Shown one piece after another: positions 36,295-45,689 of a DNA stretch of 64,000 bases. Position 1 is the first letter of the stretch; every line of letters begins with the position of its first letter. The notes beneath the pieces were generated by a model. The model made no database searches, had not been told where the DNA came from, and was given only the letters and a program-made list of their open reading frames with translations. The DNA comes from Rhodococcus pseudokoreensis. GTDB lineage: Bacteria; Actinomycetota; Actinomycetes; Mycobacteriales; Mycobacteriaceae. Position numbers and translations under genes: made by a program. The stretch lies in assembly GCF_017068395.1 (NCBI RefSeq), contig NZ_CP070616.1:13480-77479 (forward strand). The letters are read 5' to 3'.

Positions 36295-39200
36295 TCAGAG
36301 TAGATACGCGGACTCGACCTCGGCCATCGCGTCGAGGAAGGTCTGGGTCACCGGTGACCAGAGCGGCGACCACCGTCCTGCCGTCAGGTCGCCCCGAAGC
36401 TCGGTCACCAGGTCCGCGACGGCTGGTCCGCCGTCGGGCAGGAACCGCACCATGCCCAGCGGCATGCACGTAGCGGCGATCACGGTGCACAGTTGCTTGG
36501 CGTCAGCGGTCCGGCCGGCGCGCACCAGCGCCGCGACGTACAGCCGCTGCGCGTGTAACAGGGCACGAGGCCGCGCTTGCCCCTCGAGATCGTCCACCCA
36601 CTGCCGAGCCCACCGACAGGCGAGTTCCACCTGGTCGGCGGTGGCGGCCGATCGCAACAGGGCGCGGATGAGGGTCGCGTCGCCAATCTGTGCGGTAATC
36701 GCCTCGATCCCGTCCAGCGGAGGGCGCGGCCACGGCGGCGCCGCGGCGACGACCGGGGCGTCGACCAGACCCAGCCGCACCATCTCCTGCTCCACCGCCG
36801 CCTGCAACCGGCCCAGCTCCATCGAACGGGCTATGCGCGCACCCTCTCTCAGCCGACGCAGCGCCTCGTCCCGATCGCCGCGCAGCGCTTTGATCAGACC
36901 CCCGGTCACATACCGGGCGAGCTTGAAGTCGACGATGCCGGCCTCCGCTCCCAGCTCATACCCCTCGTCGAGGAATCGCTCGGCCTCTGCGATGTCACCA
37001 CGCTCGTATCGGAGCTGACCGAGCAGACTTCCCGCGAGGCGAGCAGGATGCGAATGGATGCCGCCGGCCCGGCGGGCGACGCGGAGTGCTCGCCGAAAAT
37101 TGTCCTCGGCGCTGTCGAGGTCGAGTTGCTCGTAATCGGTGAGACCGAGACAGCACAACCCATGCACCGCGTTGTACGGACCACGATTGCGTTCGTGATA
37201 GGGCTGGGCCCATTGCTGGAAGCGGCGGGCGGCATCGAAGTCGAAATGGTAAATGGCACCGAACGTTGCAACATTCGCGGCGACCGAGGCGACCCAGGGG
37301 CGCAGCGTGTCCGGCCGGGTCTGGCAGACCGCGACGAGTTCGTCGAGTCCCTCGATCCGGTCGGCGCGGATCTCAGCTACCCCCGTCACCACCACAGCTT
37401 CGGTGCGCAGGTCTGCGATCTGGGATTCGGTGAGCGAGGAGTCGGTCAGTGCAGTCTCGGCGCGGTCGAGTGCCCGGCGCATCTCGGCCGGTCGGTGCAG
37501 CAGACTGTTCGCCCAGGCCAGCGCAAGTTGAAGGCGTGGCCGGGTATCGACCATCGCCGGGGGAAGCTTTTCGACCAGTCCCCGGAGAGTGGCGATCTGG
37601 GAATCCTCGAGCAGCTCGACGCCGTCGACCTCGATGATCTCCGCTGCGGATTCCGGGTCCCCCGCGGCGAGGAAGTGATTGATCGCCTCATGGAGCGATC
37701 GATGATCGCCGAACCACTGTGCCGCAACAGCGTGCAGCCGGCCGAGCCGTCCCGGGTGATCGCGCTCGAGGCGCTGCTGGAGGAATTCGGCGAACAGATG
37801 GTGATAGTGGAACCATCGCCCTTCGTCGTCGAGGCGGCGCAGGAACAGATCGCGCCGTTCGATGTCCTCGAGCATCAGCTGTGCGCGACCGGGCCGGGTC
37901 TGTGTCAGCTCGGCCGCCAGATCTCCGCTGATCCTGGTCGGCACGGAGGTGGCCAGCATGAACTCGAGCAGATCGGGATGCAGGGCGTCGAGGACGTTCT
38001 GGGCGAGGTAGTCGCCGATGGTGCGATGCCTGCCGGACAGGTGGGCGATCAGCTCGGCCGGTTCGTCGCAGTCACGCAGCGACAGGGTGGCCAGATGCAG
38101 CGCCGCCACCCAGCCCTCGGTGGCGTTCGTGAGATCGATGACCGCGTCATCGTCGAGGGGAAGGCCGCTGACGTCGCGCAGCAGGGCGCGCGCTTCCTCC
38201 TCGTCGAACCGCAGTGCCGTCGAATCGATCTCGACCAGTTCGTCGCGAACCCGCATGCGGCTGGCCGGAATACCGGATTGTGTTCGACTGGTGATGACCG
38301 TTTGCAGGTGATGGCAGCCGTGGTCGAGGAGGAACTCCATCGCCGCGACGGTGGATGGGGCGGTGATGCGATGCCAGTCGTCGACGATGAGCACTATCGA
38401 TTCGCCGTCTGCATGAATCTGGTTGACCAGCTCGGTCAGCACGTACTGTTCGGCGTCGGCGCCGTAGTGCTCGAGGGTCTCGCGCAGCTCCCGGGCCAGG
38501 GTGGGACGCGTCTTGCGGAGCGCCTCGATGACATGGGAGAGGAACCACACCAGGTTGTTGTCGTCGTGATCGACGGTGAGCCAGGCGACGGAGGTTCCGC
38601 TCTCGGTCAGGAACTCGCCCCACTGCGCGGCAAGGGTGCTCTTTCCGAAGCCCGCCGGTCCGTGGATCACGGTCAGGCGACGGCGACCGCTGGTGCGGAG
38701 CAAGTCGATCAACCTCGACCGCTCGACCATCGGGCGTACCGCACGGGGCGGCCGGAAGCGGGTCGCCGGTGCCGGCGGCGGGGTGGTATTGGCTCGCCGG
38801 TACGCCCTGTAGGGGGAGGTCGCGTCGCCGCCGGTCGATCCTCGGGTGACGTGCGGGTCGTCGGGATCGACCGCCAGCGCCATGTCGTCGACCGGCAACC
38901 CGTGACGACTCTGGGTGCGGCGGAGGAGTTCGCCGAACGCGGCGGCCGTGGGCGGCCGCATCGACCCGTCGCGGGCCATTGCGCATTCGATGCAGTCACG
39001 GACGTCGCCGGGGATGTCGTGTCCGTGCAAATCGGGAAGAGGGTCGGTGGTGGTACGCGCCAGCTGGGCGAGCAGGTGCTCACCGCCGCGGCGTTCGAAG
39101 GCGGCATGACCGGTCAGGGCGCAGAACAAGGTCGCGCCGAGCCCGTACACATCGGACTCGGGTGAGGCGGGGGCGCCGCTGAGCACTTCCGGTGCGGTGT

Positions 39201-39768
39201 AGGCGGGAGAGCCGGCGATCACCCCGGTGGTGGTTTCGAAACCCCCGGTGATGTGTGCGACACCGAAATCGGTCAGTTGAGGCTCGCCGTACTCGGTGAG
39301 CAGGATATTCGCCGGTGTGACATCGCGGTGCAATGTCCCGGCCCGGTGGGAGGTCTCGAGGGCGCCGGCCATCTTCACCCCGAGCGCAACAACCTCGGCC
39401 CATGGCAGCGGGCCGTGGGCGCGGATCCGGCCGTCGAGGGAATCATGCCCGAGGTACTGCAGCACGATGAACGGGCGACCGCTGGCGAGGACTCCGGCCT
39501 GGAAGACGTTCACGATGTGCGGGTGCCCCGATACCCGCCCCATCGCTCGTTGCTCGCGCAGGAATCGTTCCCGGGTGACCGCGTCCAGCGTCGTGGTCAA
39601 CACCTTGACCGCGACGACCCGATCGAGCCGAGGTTGACGACACCGGAACACGGCCCCGAATCCACCGCTGCCGATCGCCTGCGCATCGTGGAGGCCGGCG
39701 TCTCGCAACTCGACAATCAGAGCGCCTACCCGGTCATCTCCGGTAGCGGTGGGATCGTCGGCGGCCAT
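36295..39768 (-). CDS. pknK: PknK-like Ser/Thr kinase with STAND ATPase and repeats
   Basis: Encodes 1157 residues. Residues 25-290 are a protein kinase: IGSGGFGAVFRC, ATP lysine K55 in VAVKVL, catalytic HRD near 147 and DFG near 167. Next comes a MalT-like STAND ATPase (Walker A GPAGFGKST near 370, Walker B SIVLIVDDW) and a long TPR-like helical C-terminus. The layout and length match mycobacterial PknK, which links growth and secondary metabolism to transcription. The catalytic loop reads HRDVTPAN, lacking the usual lysine (HRDxKxxN). No C-terminal LuxR helix-turn-helix is seen. It may sense the state of the catabolic region, but no target is evident. Confidence 0.88.
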   Translation of the reverse strand: MAADDPTATGDDRVGALIVELRDAGLHDAQAIGSGGFGAVFRCRQPRLDRVVAVKVLTTTLDAVTRERFLREQRAMGRVSGHPHIVNVFQAGVLASGRPFIVLQYLGHDSLDGRIRAHGPLPWAEVVALGVKMAGALETSHRAGTLHRDVTPANILLTEYGEPQLTDFGVAHITGGFETTTGVIAGSPAYTAPEVLSGAPASPESDVYGLGATLFCALTGHAAFERRGGEHLLAQLARTTTDPLPDLHGHDIPGDVRDCIECAMARDGSMRPPTAAAFGELLRRTQSRHGLPVDDMALAVDPDDPHVTRGSTGGDATSPYRAYRRANTTPPPAPATRFRPPRAVRPMVERSRLIDLLRTSGRRRLTVIHGPAGFGKSTLAAQWGEFLTESGTSVAWLTVDHDDNNLVWFLSHVIEALRKTRPTLARELRETLEHYGADAEQYVLTELVNQIHADGESIVLIVDDWHRITAPSTVAAMEFLLDHGCHHLQTVITSRTQSGIPASRMRVRDELVEIDSTALRFDEEEARALLRDVSGLPLDDDAVIDLTNATEGWVAALHLATLSLRDCDEPAELIAHLSGRHRTIGDYLAQNVLDALHPDLLEFMLATSVPTRISGDLAAELTQTRPGRAQLMLEDIERRDLFLRRLDDEGRWFHYHHLFAEFLQQRLERDHPGRLGRLHAVAAQWFGDHRSLHEAINHFLAAGDPESAAEIIEVDGVELLEDSQIATLRGLVEKLPPAMVDTRPRLQLALAWANSLLHRPAEMRRALDRAETALTDSSLTESQIADLRTEAVVVTGVAEIRADRIEGLDELVAVCQTRPDTLRPWVASVAANVATFGAIYHFDFDAARRFQQWAQPYHERNRGPYNAVHGLCCLGLTDYEQLDLDSAEDNFRRALRVARRAGGIHSHPARLAGSLLGQLRYERGDIAEAERFLDEGYELGAEAGIVDFKLARYVTGGLIKALRGDRDEALRRLREGARIARSMELGRLQAAVEQEMVRLGLVDAPVVAAAPPWPRPPLDGIEAITAQIGDATLIRALLRSAATADQVELACRWARQWVDDLEGQARPRALLHAQRLYVAALVRAGRTADAKQLCTVIAATCMPLGMVRFLPDGGPAVADLVTELRGDLTAGRWSPLWSPVTQTFLDAMAEVESAYLL

Positions 39769-39910
39769 GCTGGGCCCCGTACTCCGGTGGATTCGTCCGT
39801 ATCGGTGCGTTCATCCGGTCACCTCTCGGCTGTCCTCATCGAGGGTAATCCTGGAAGCGCAGATCGGTGTGAACACCGACCCATCCGATGCAGCGAAGGG
39901 GCACCGGCAC

Positions 39911-40240
39911 CTAGCTCCCGCCGTTCCGGCGCCGCTGCTTTCGGTGTAGGCGGGCCCGTTCGGGGGCGGAGGTGCCACCCCAGACCCCGTGCGACTCGCC
40001 GACGCGGAGTGCATGGTCACGGCATCGTTCCCGGACCGGGCATTCCCCGCAGATGGCTCGCGCCCTGCGCTCGCGCCGGATCCGCGCGCCCCTCGTTTCG
40101 CTGTCGGTGCCGAAAAACGTCTCGGTTCCCAGTGACCGACAGCGGGCACGCAGTTGCCAGTCCCACTGGTCGGTGCACGCGCGGAGGGATCCGCGGCCCT
40201 CACCGGCTCCCGCATGTGTTGTTCTCACCTGTCGCACCAC
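39911..40240 (-). CDS. WhiB-family Fe-S regulator
   Basis: Encodes 109 residues from GTG 40240 (a GTG at 40228 is also possible). Four cysteines bind the 4Fe-4S cluster: C34, then C64-x-x-C67-x5-C73 (CGECPVRERC). The GVWGG turn and the basic C-terminus (RARLHRKQRRRNG) that contact RNA polymerase sigma factor and DNA follow. WhiB proteins are confined to actinobacteria and their phages and plasmids. Which WhiB subclass it is cannot be decided. It lies between the kinase gene and the acyl-CoA ligase operon and could respond to redox state. Confidence 0.9.
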   Translation of the reverse strand: MVRQVRTTHAGAGEGRGSLRACTDQWDWQLRARCRSLGTETFFGTDSETRGARIRRERRARAICGECPVRERCRDHALRVGESHGVWGGTSAPERARLHRKQRRRNGGS

Positions 40241-40262
40241 CCTCCGGGATTACTGCGTGGCC

Positions 40263-40793
40263 TTACACGGCCGCGTCGGCCCGGGCGTGGACAGCGGCAT
40301 GGGTCCGCCGCGCGGTCAGGTATCCGTCGGCGTTGGCCCGAATGTGATCGACTTCCGCCTCGGTGAGTTCGCGGCGCACCTTGGCGGGAACACCGGCGAC
40401 CAGCGAGCGCGGTGGCACGACCATCTTCTCGGGTATCAGCGCGCCGGCGGCCACGAGGCTGTCGCGGCCGATCTCGGCGCCGTTGAGGACCGTCGCGCCC
40501 ATCCCGATGAGAACGTTGTCGCCGATGCTGCAGCCGTGGAGGGTGGCATTGTGTCCGACGGACACGCCGGAGCCGATGGTGGCCGGGCTCCCGGGATCGG
40601 CGTGCACGACGCAACCGTCTTGGATGTTGGTACGGTCGCCGATGGTGATCGTCGTGGTGTCGGCGCGGATGACGGCGTTGTACCAGATACCGACCTCGCA
40701 ACCGATGGTGGCAGCGCCGATCACGGCTGCGGACGGTGCGATCCAGGACTGTTCACCGATCTCGGGAACGGCGGAGTCGATTGCCAGAATCAT
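40263..40793 (-). CDS. Gamma-carbonic-anhydrase-like hexapeptide-repeat protein
   Basis: Encodes 176 residues from ATG 40793 (GAAAGG upstream); the upstream extension belongs to other frames. The left-handed beta-helix repeats are clear (AAVIGAATIGCEVGIWYNAVIRAD, IGDRTNIQDGCVVHAD, VSVGHNATLHGCSIGDNVLI). Histidines in QDGCVVH, VGHNATLHG mark the metal site of gamma-carbonic anhydrases. PaaY/CaiE-like relatives accompany CoA-dependent catabolism, some acting as thioesterases. It is the last gene of the minus-strand operon that starts near 47952. Confidence 0.85.
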   Translation of the reverse strand: MILAIDSAVPEIGEQSWIAPSAAVIGAATIGCEVGIWYNAVIRADTTTITIGDRTNIQDGCVVHADPGSPATIGSGVSVGHNATLHGCSIGDNVLIGMGATVLNGAEIGRDSLVAAGALIPEKMVVPPRSLVAGVPAKVRRELTEAEVDHIRANADGYLTARRTHAAVHARADAAV

Positions 40794-40924
40794 CAATTCA
40801 CGGCCTTTCGGTTGTGGGGTAGGTAGGTGCCGCATACTGCGGACGGATCGAGGATGCTCGGGTCGTGTACGGCGTGGACGATGGTTGCCGTCGCCGGCAC
40901 GGCCGCCGGCAATGCCCGTGGCAC

Positions 40925-42517
40925 TCACGAGACCGCCCGGGGCCGCGCGGGAGGCCACGAGCGGGCGTGGAGTTGGCTGCGGATCGTGCGTTTGACGACC
41001 TTGCCGTAGCCGGATTTGGGCAGCTCGTCCCAGAGCAGAAAGTGCCGGGGCAGTTTGTACCGGGCCAGCCGCGGTTCGAGCCATCGACGTAACTCGTCCG
41101 GGTCGAGGCAGGCTCCGGGGACCGGCACGCAGATCGCGACGCCCACCTCACCCCACACCGGATCGGGCATCCCGAGAACCGCGGCCTCCGAGACGTCGGG
41201 GTGCTCGAGCAGTTTCTCCTCGATGTCGCGCGGGTAGATGTTCGAGCCCCCGCAGATGTACATGTCCGAGGCGCGTCCGGTCACGTACAAGAAGCCGTGA
41301 TCGTCGAGGATCCCGAGGTCGCCGGTGCGGAACCAGCCGTCCCGGAATGCGGCGGCGTCGGCGGCGTCGTTGTTGAGATATCCGGCGAACACCGCCGGTC
41401 CCGCGACGCAGATCTCGCCCTGCCGGCCGGCGGGGAGTTCGTGACCGGTCTCGTCCTGAATGCTGACCTGCATGCCGGTGCGGGGATATCCGCACGTGCC
41501 GATCTCGACCCCGTCCGGGCTGGGGTGGTCGTGCAGCCGGGGCGGTAGGACGGTGATGTTTCCGGTGACCTCGCCGAGCCCGTAGTACTGGACGAGAACG
41601 TCGCCAAGGACACGGCGGGCATGCTGCTGGTCCGCGGCATACATCGGGGCGCCGGCATAGATCACGTGCCGCAGGCTGGAATGGTCGCGCACCCCGGCAT
41701 CGGGGTGTTCGGCGAGTAGCTTCAAGATGGTCGGCACGGTGAACATGTTGCTCACCCGCTCGCGCTCGACGAGCTCCCACACCTCGGACCCGTCGAGCGT
41801 GCCCGACCGGGTCAGCACCGTGGCGGCGCCCACGGCGACCTGCGGCAGGACATGGGTGCCGGCACCGTGCGAGAGCGGAGCCACCACGAGCGACACATCC
41901 CGCTCGGTCAGGGCCGGCATCAGGTCACAGAGGTGATTGGTCAGTACGAATCCCATCTGGTCATGGGTGAGGATCGCCGCCTTGGGGGCGCCGCTGGTGC
42001 CGGAGGTGAAGAAGTACCACGCCGGGGCACCGACACGGACCGGCGCATCGGTGTACGGGATGGGTGATCCGGCCGCGGCGACGCCGTCCTCGTCCGTCGG
42101 ATCGGCGCCGATCCACAGGATCCCGGCGGGCAGGGGGATCTCCGCGGTCACCGCGGACGCATGCTCGGGGAAGTCTCGGTGGCACACCAGCGCGACCGGC
42201 CGGCAGGTGCGCGCGATTCCGGCCACATCGGCCGGTGTCACCCGCACATTGGTGGGGGCCAACACCGCGCCCACCCGCCACACCGCGAACATCGTCTGGA
42301 CATACTCGAGGTGGTTGGTGCTGTGGACGAGCACGCACTGTCCGGGACGCACCCCGCGCTCGTGCAGCAGGTGCGCGAGCGCGCCGACCGCGTCGTCGAG
42401 TTCGCGCCAACTCCACCGAACTGGGCCACTGACCAGTGCGGTCGATTCCGGCAACCGGCGTGCGGTCTTGGTCAACGTGTGCGCGAGGTTGACCGCGCGA
42501 GTCGCACGCGGGCTCAC
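40925..42517 (-). CDS. Acyl-CoA synthetase (AMP-forming)
   Basis: Encodes 530 residues starting at GTG 42517, overlapping the thiolase stop. The AMP-binding signature is YFFTSGTSGAPKAAILTH; YYGLGEVTGNITVL, GWFRTGDLGILDDHGFLYVTGR and the late Lys in PKSGYGKVVKR complete the adenylate-forming motifs. It activates a carboxylic acid to its CoA thioester using ATP. Chain length or ring preference cannot be read from sequence. The neighbours (thiolase, [2Fe-2S] reductase, Rieske protein, amidohydrolases) place it in a degradation pathway. Confidence 0.9.
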   Translation of the reverse strand: MSPRATRAVNLAHTLTKTARRLPESTALVSGPVRWSWRELDDAVGALAHLLHERGVRPGQCVLVHSTNHLEYVQTMFAVWRVGAVLAPTNVRVTPADVAGIARTCRPVALVCHRDFPEHASAVTAEIPLPAGILWIGADPTDEDGVAAAGSPIPYTDAPVRVGAPAWYFFTSGTSGAPKAAILTHDQMGFVLTNHLCDLMPALTERDVSLVVAPLSHGAGTHVLPQVAVGAATVLTRSGTLDGSEVWELVERERVSNMFTVPTILKLLAEHPDAGVRDHSSLRHVIYAGAPMYAADQQHARRVLGDVLVQYYGLGEVTGNITVLPPRLHDHPSPDGVEIGTCGYPRTGMQVSIQDETGHELPAGRQGEICVAGPAVFAGYLNNDAADAAAFRDGWFRTGDLGILDDHGFLYVTGRASDMYICGGSNIYPRDIEEKLLEHPDVSEAAVLGMPDPVWGEVGVAICVPVPGACLDPDELRRWLEPRLARYKLPRHFLLWDELPKSGYGKVVKRTIRSQLHARSWPPARPRAVS

Positions 42518-43686
42518 CGGGTCTGCTCCAGAACCGTCGCGTAGTTGGTCACGGCTGCACCGCCCATGTTGAACACCGCTGCCCGCCGCACCGTCGGCAA
42601 CTGCATCTGCCCGGCCTCACCGGTGAGCTGCATCGCCGCCAACACGTGCTGGGACACACCGGTAGCGCCGATCGGGTGCCCCTTCGACTTCAATCCTCCC
42701 GAGACGTTCGTCGGCAAGGCCCCGGTGCGCTCGGTGATGCCGGCATCGATGACCAGCCCGCCCTTGCCCTGCTCGGCCAGCCCGAACGCTTCGTACTGCA
42801 TCAGTTCGGCCTGGGTGAAGCAGTCGTGGGTTTCGAGGAGATCGAGGTCCTCCCGCGAGATCCGGGCCTCGTCGAGTGCACCGCGGAACGCCGCCTGCGC
42901 CCCGGCGAAGAACAACGGGTCCCGCCGCCGTGCCAACGGGAGCGGGTCGTTGGCCTGTGCCCGTCCACGCACCGACACCGATCGTCGCGCGGCCCGGGCC
43001 ACCTCGGGGGAGGCGACCACCAACGCGGCGGCCCCGTCGGACACGAGCGAGCAGTCGGTGCGCAGCAAGGGTCCGGCGACCACGGGGTTGCGCGTGCTCG
43101 GTGCCGCGCAGAACTCGTATCCGAGGTCTTTCCTGATGTGTGCGTAGGGGTTTCGTACGCCATTGCCGTGGTTCTTCGCGGCGATCCGGGCGAGGGAATC
43201 GTGCTGGTCGCCGTAGCGCCGCCCGTATTCTTCGGCGAGCCGACCGAAAATCCCGGCGAAGCTTCCCGCTCCGGCCTCGGTCCGGCGATGTGCCGCGCCG
43301 AGCAGGATGTCCCCGACATCGGCGCCGAGCACACCGGTCATCTTCTCGGCGCCGATCACCAGCGCCACCCGAGCACGGCCGGACTGGATGTGATCGAGAG
43401 CGGCGAACAATGCGGCACTTCCTGTGGCGCAGGCATTTTCGACGCGTGTCGATCGAGTCCGGGCAAGTTCGGGGTGACCGACCCCGACGAGGGCGGCCTC
43501 GAAACTCTGCGGCGAGAACCCGTTGTTGAACACGCCGACGTAGATGGCATCGACATCCCGGGGCTCGACACCTGCGTCGTCGAGCGCGGCGACCGCTACC
43601 TCGGCGATCAATTCTTCGACGTCCGGCAGGTCGAGCTTCCCGAAGGGGGTGTGCGACCAGCCGACGATGGAGGGCATATCTGGCAT
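42514..43686 (-). CDS. Thiolase, acetyl-CoA acetyltransferase-like (SCP2 type)
   Basis: Encodes 390 residues from ATG 43686 (GGAGG 11 bases upstream). The nucleophilic Cys lies in RVENACATGSAALFAAL. LLETHDCFTQAELMQYE and KSKGHPIGATGVSQHVLA carry the catalytic His. FNMGGAAVTNY is the usual C-terminal loop. The H-D-C-F pattern places it in the SCP2/thiolase-like acetyltransferase branch common in actinobacterial sterol and aromatic acid degradation. It would cleave a 3-oxoacyl-CoA. The acyl-CoA ligase gene overlaps its end. Confidence 0.88.
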   Translation of the reverse strand: MPDMPSIVGWSHTPFGKLDLPDVEELIAEVAVAALDDAGVEPRDVDAIYVGVFNNGFSPQSFEAALVGVGHPELARTRSTRVENACATGSAALFAALDHIQSGRARVALVIGAEKMTGVLGADVGDILLGAAHRRTEAGAGSFAGIFGRLAEEYGRRYGDQHDSLARIAAKNHGNGVRNPYAHIRKDLGYEFCAAPSTRNPVVAGPLLRTDCSLVSDGAAALVVASPEVARAARRSVSVRGRAQANDPLPLARRRDPLFFAGAQAAFRGALDEARISREDLDLLETHDCFTQAELMQYEAFGLAEQGKGGLVIDAGITERTGALPTNVSGGLKSKGHPIGATGVSQHVLAAMQLTGEAGQMQLPTVRRAAVFNMGGAAVTNYATVLEQTR

Positions 43687-44031
43687 TGGTTCGAACGCCT
43701 CCGCAGTGGGGGTAGGTGGAATCGAGTGTCTGCCGACCACGAGCGCCGCCACGACCGCCCTTGCCGGGAATCGACTGCGGGCTCCTGCCTCTCGGGACGG
43801 GAACACCGTTGCGGAGCTGACCTCGGGTTTGGTCGCCTCAGGAACCGAGTCGACCTACCCGGAGCATTGGTGGGCACGGGTGCCGAGCGGGGCGATGGAA
43901 CCCCAAACCGGCGGGACCCTGATTTCGGCGGGACACCGGCCATCCGGGACGGGAGGCTTCGACAATGCGGGGACAACTCGGTGGCCCCTGCGCTCCGACG
44001 CGGGCATACGCGATCCCGCACGGGCCTCAGC
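43687..44031. other. 345-bp gap between reductase and thiolase genes
   Basis: No plausible gene on either strand; open frames have poor composition. It may hold a promoter for the thiolase-ligase-hexapeptide part of the operon. No operator of the shared GntR type is present. Confidence 0.45.
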
Positions 44032-45009
44032 TCACAGTTCGAGGACGAGCCGGCTGCACTTGGACCGCGAGCAGCACAGCATCATGACCTCGTTGGACTC
44101 CTTCTCCTGCTCGGTGAGGTAGGAGTCGCGGTGATCGGGTGTGCCCTCGAGGACCACGGTCTCGCAGGTGCCGCAGGTGCCCTCACGGCAGGAGGTGGGA
44201 ACGTGGACACCGGCGGCCTCGAGCGCGTCCACGATGGACTCCTCCGCCCCGACCGTGACGACGATGCCGCTCTCGTCCAGTTCGACCTCGAAGGAGGTGT
44301 TCGGCCCGTCGAGGGCGCCGGCCTTCGGTCGGAACCGTTCCACGTGCAATGATCCCGAGGGCCAGCCGTGGCACCGTTCCTCGACGGCGTCGAGGAGTAC
44401 GCCCGGGCCGCAGCAGTAGACGGCCACGTTGTCACGAGGTTCGCCGAGGAGTGCTTCGAGGTCGATGATGCCGCAGTTGTCCTGGGGCCAAAACGTCACC
44501 TTGTCCCCGTGCTCGGCGAGGGCCTCGGTGAACGCCATCGAGGTCTGTGTGCGCCCGCCGTACACCAGTCGCCACGGTGTCCGCGCGGCTTCACACCGGG
44601 CGATCATGGGCAGAATCGGGGTGATCCCGATCCCGCCGGCGATGAACAGGTACTCGGTCTCCTCGACCAGGGGAAAATTGTTGCGCGGGCCCCGCACCCG
44701 AAGACGGTCACCGACCGCGAGGCGGTCGTGCACCCATTCGGACCCGCCACGGCTCTCCGGTTCCCGCAGCACGGCAACGCGCCAGGTGCCGTGGTCGTCG
44801 GGATCACCACACAGTGAGTACTGGCGTTCGAGTTCGGGGGACAGGAGCAGATCGATGTGCGCCCCGGGCTCCCATCGCGGCATCTTGTCGCCATCGGCGG
44901 GCGCGAGTTCGATGGAACGGACTCCGTGTGCTTCGTTGGTGACGCTGACGATGATCGCCTCGAGTTCGGTGACGTCACCGCTATGGACATGTGTTTTCAC
45001 TGGTGCCAT
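44032..45009 (-). CDS. Phthalate-dioxygenase-reductase-type oxidoreductase
   Basis: Encodes 325 residues from ATG 45009. The order is an FMN-binding beta-barrel (ERQYSLCGDPDD is the R-x-Y-S flavin motif), an NAD-binding domain (LFIAGGIGITPILPMI, VYCCGPGVLLDAVEE), and a C-terminal plant-type [2Fe-2S] domain (SCREGTCGTCE...LCCSRS). This FMN-NAD-ferredoxin order is that of phthalate dioxygenase reductase and vanillate demethylase VanB. It feeds electrons to a Rieske oxygenase. No oxygenase large subunit lies in this window. Confidence 0.9.
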   Translation of the reverse strand: MAPVKTHVHSGDVTELEAIIVSVTNEAHGVRSIELAPADGDKMPRWEPGAHIDLLLSPELERQYSLCGDPDDHGTWRVAVLREPESRGGSEWVHDRLAVGDRLRVRGPRNNFPLVEETEYLFIAGGIGITPILPMIARCEAARTPWRLVYGGRTQTSMAFTEALAEHGDKVTFWPQDNCGIIDLEALLGEPRDNVAVYCCGPGVLLDAVEERCHGWPSGSLHVERFRPKAGALDGPNTSFEVELDESGIVVTVGAEESIVDALEAAGVHVPTSCREGTCGTCETVVLEGTPDHRDSYLTEQEKESNEVMMLCCSRSKCSRLVLEL

Positions 45010-45167
45010 CCCTGCAAGAGAATCGACTTGGGCATCTGGCCGACCACATCGGTGATCGTCGTTGTCGCCGTCGGCAACGAGTCCGTGACGACAGTCGCGG
45101 TGGGCCGGACCGGTGAGGTGATCGGAGATCGAGTCACCGGCCCGGCCCACGACGAGTGTTCGGGCAG

Positions 45168-45689
45168 CTACGCCGTCGTGGCGGGCTGGGTGTCCGCGCA
45201 CGGTGTCGCGGTGGGCCGGTTGCGCTGAGTGCCGGCACGCCGACGGCTGGTGTCGACGACGACGACGTCACCTTCGATGGACACGGCGTACCCCTCCATC
45301 ACGTGCGGTCCCTGCTGCACCCCGCCGTCGGGATCGACCACATCCTCCGGAGCGCCGGGCATGACCTCCACCTCGTACTTGCGTACCTTGGTGTTGCGCG
45401 GGTCGTACCAGGACTGGCCGGTGCGGATGTCGAACTCCCACTGGTGCCAGGGGCACCGCAAGGACTTCCCGCGCTGGTATTCGATGGTCTGGTCGGGACC
45501 CTCCGCGGCCGAGACACCGAAGATGGTGCCGTGTTCGCACAACGCGGCGCCGGCGTGCGGGCACTGGTTCAACAACGCGAAGTACTCGCCGTCGAGGTTG
45601 AACACGCCGATAGAGCGGCCTTCCAGTTCGATGATCTTTCGCTGGCCCGGCTCGATCTCGGTCGCGTCGGCCACTATGTATTTCGTCAT
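45168..45689 (-). CDS. Rieske [2Fe-2S] ferredoxin-like protein
   Basis: Encodes 173 residues from an ATG overlapping the amidohydrolase stop (TAATG). The Rieske cluster motifs are CPHAGAALC (C-x-H) and CPWHQWEFD (C-x-x-H). The remainder is short (SWYDPRNTKVRKYEVEV...), without the catalytic domain of an oxygenase alpha subunit, so it is a ferredoxin. It probably transfers electrons between the nearby reductase and a terminal enzyme. In actinobacteria, such Rieske proteins occur beside amidohydrolase pairs in degradation clusters. Confidence 0.88.
   Translation of the reverse strand: MTKYIVADATEIEPGQRKIIELEGRSIGVFNLDGEYFALLNQCPHAGAALCEHGTIFGVSAAEGPDQTIEYQRGKSLRCPWHQWEFDIRTGQSWYDPRNTKVRKYEVEVMPGAPEDVVDPDGGVQQGPHVMEGYAVSIEGDVVVVDTSRRRAGTQRNRPTATPCADTQPATTA

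Noticed and set aside
36577..39165. Plus-strand open frame of 862 codons
   Set aside because: Antisense of the kinase gene in high-GC DNA. The minus-strand reading has complete kinase and ATPase motifs.
42646..44352. Plus-strand open frame of 568 codons over the thiolase and reductase genes
   Set aside because: It spans two genes and the gap between them with no recognisable domain; both minus-strand genes have full motifs.
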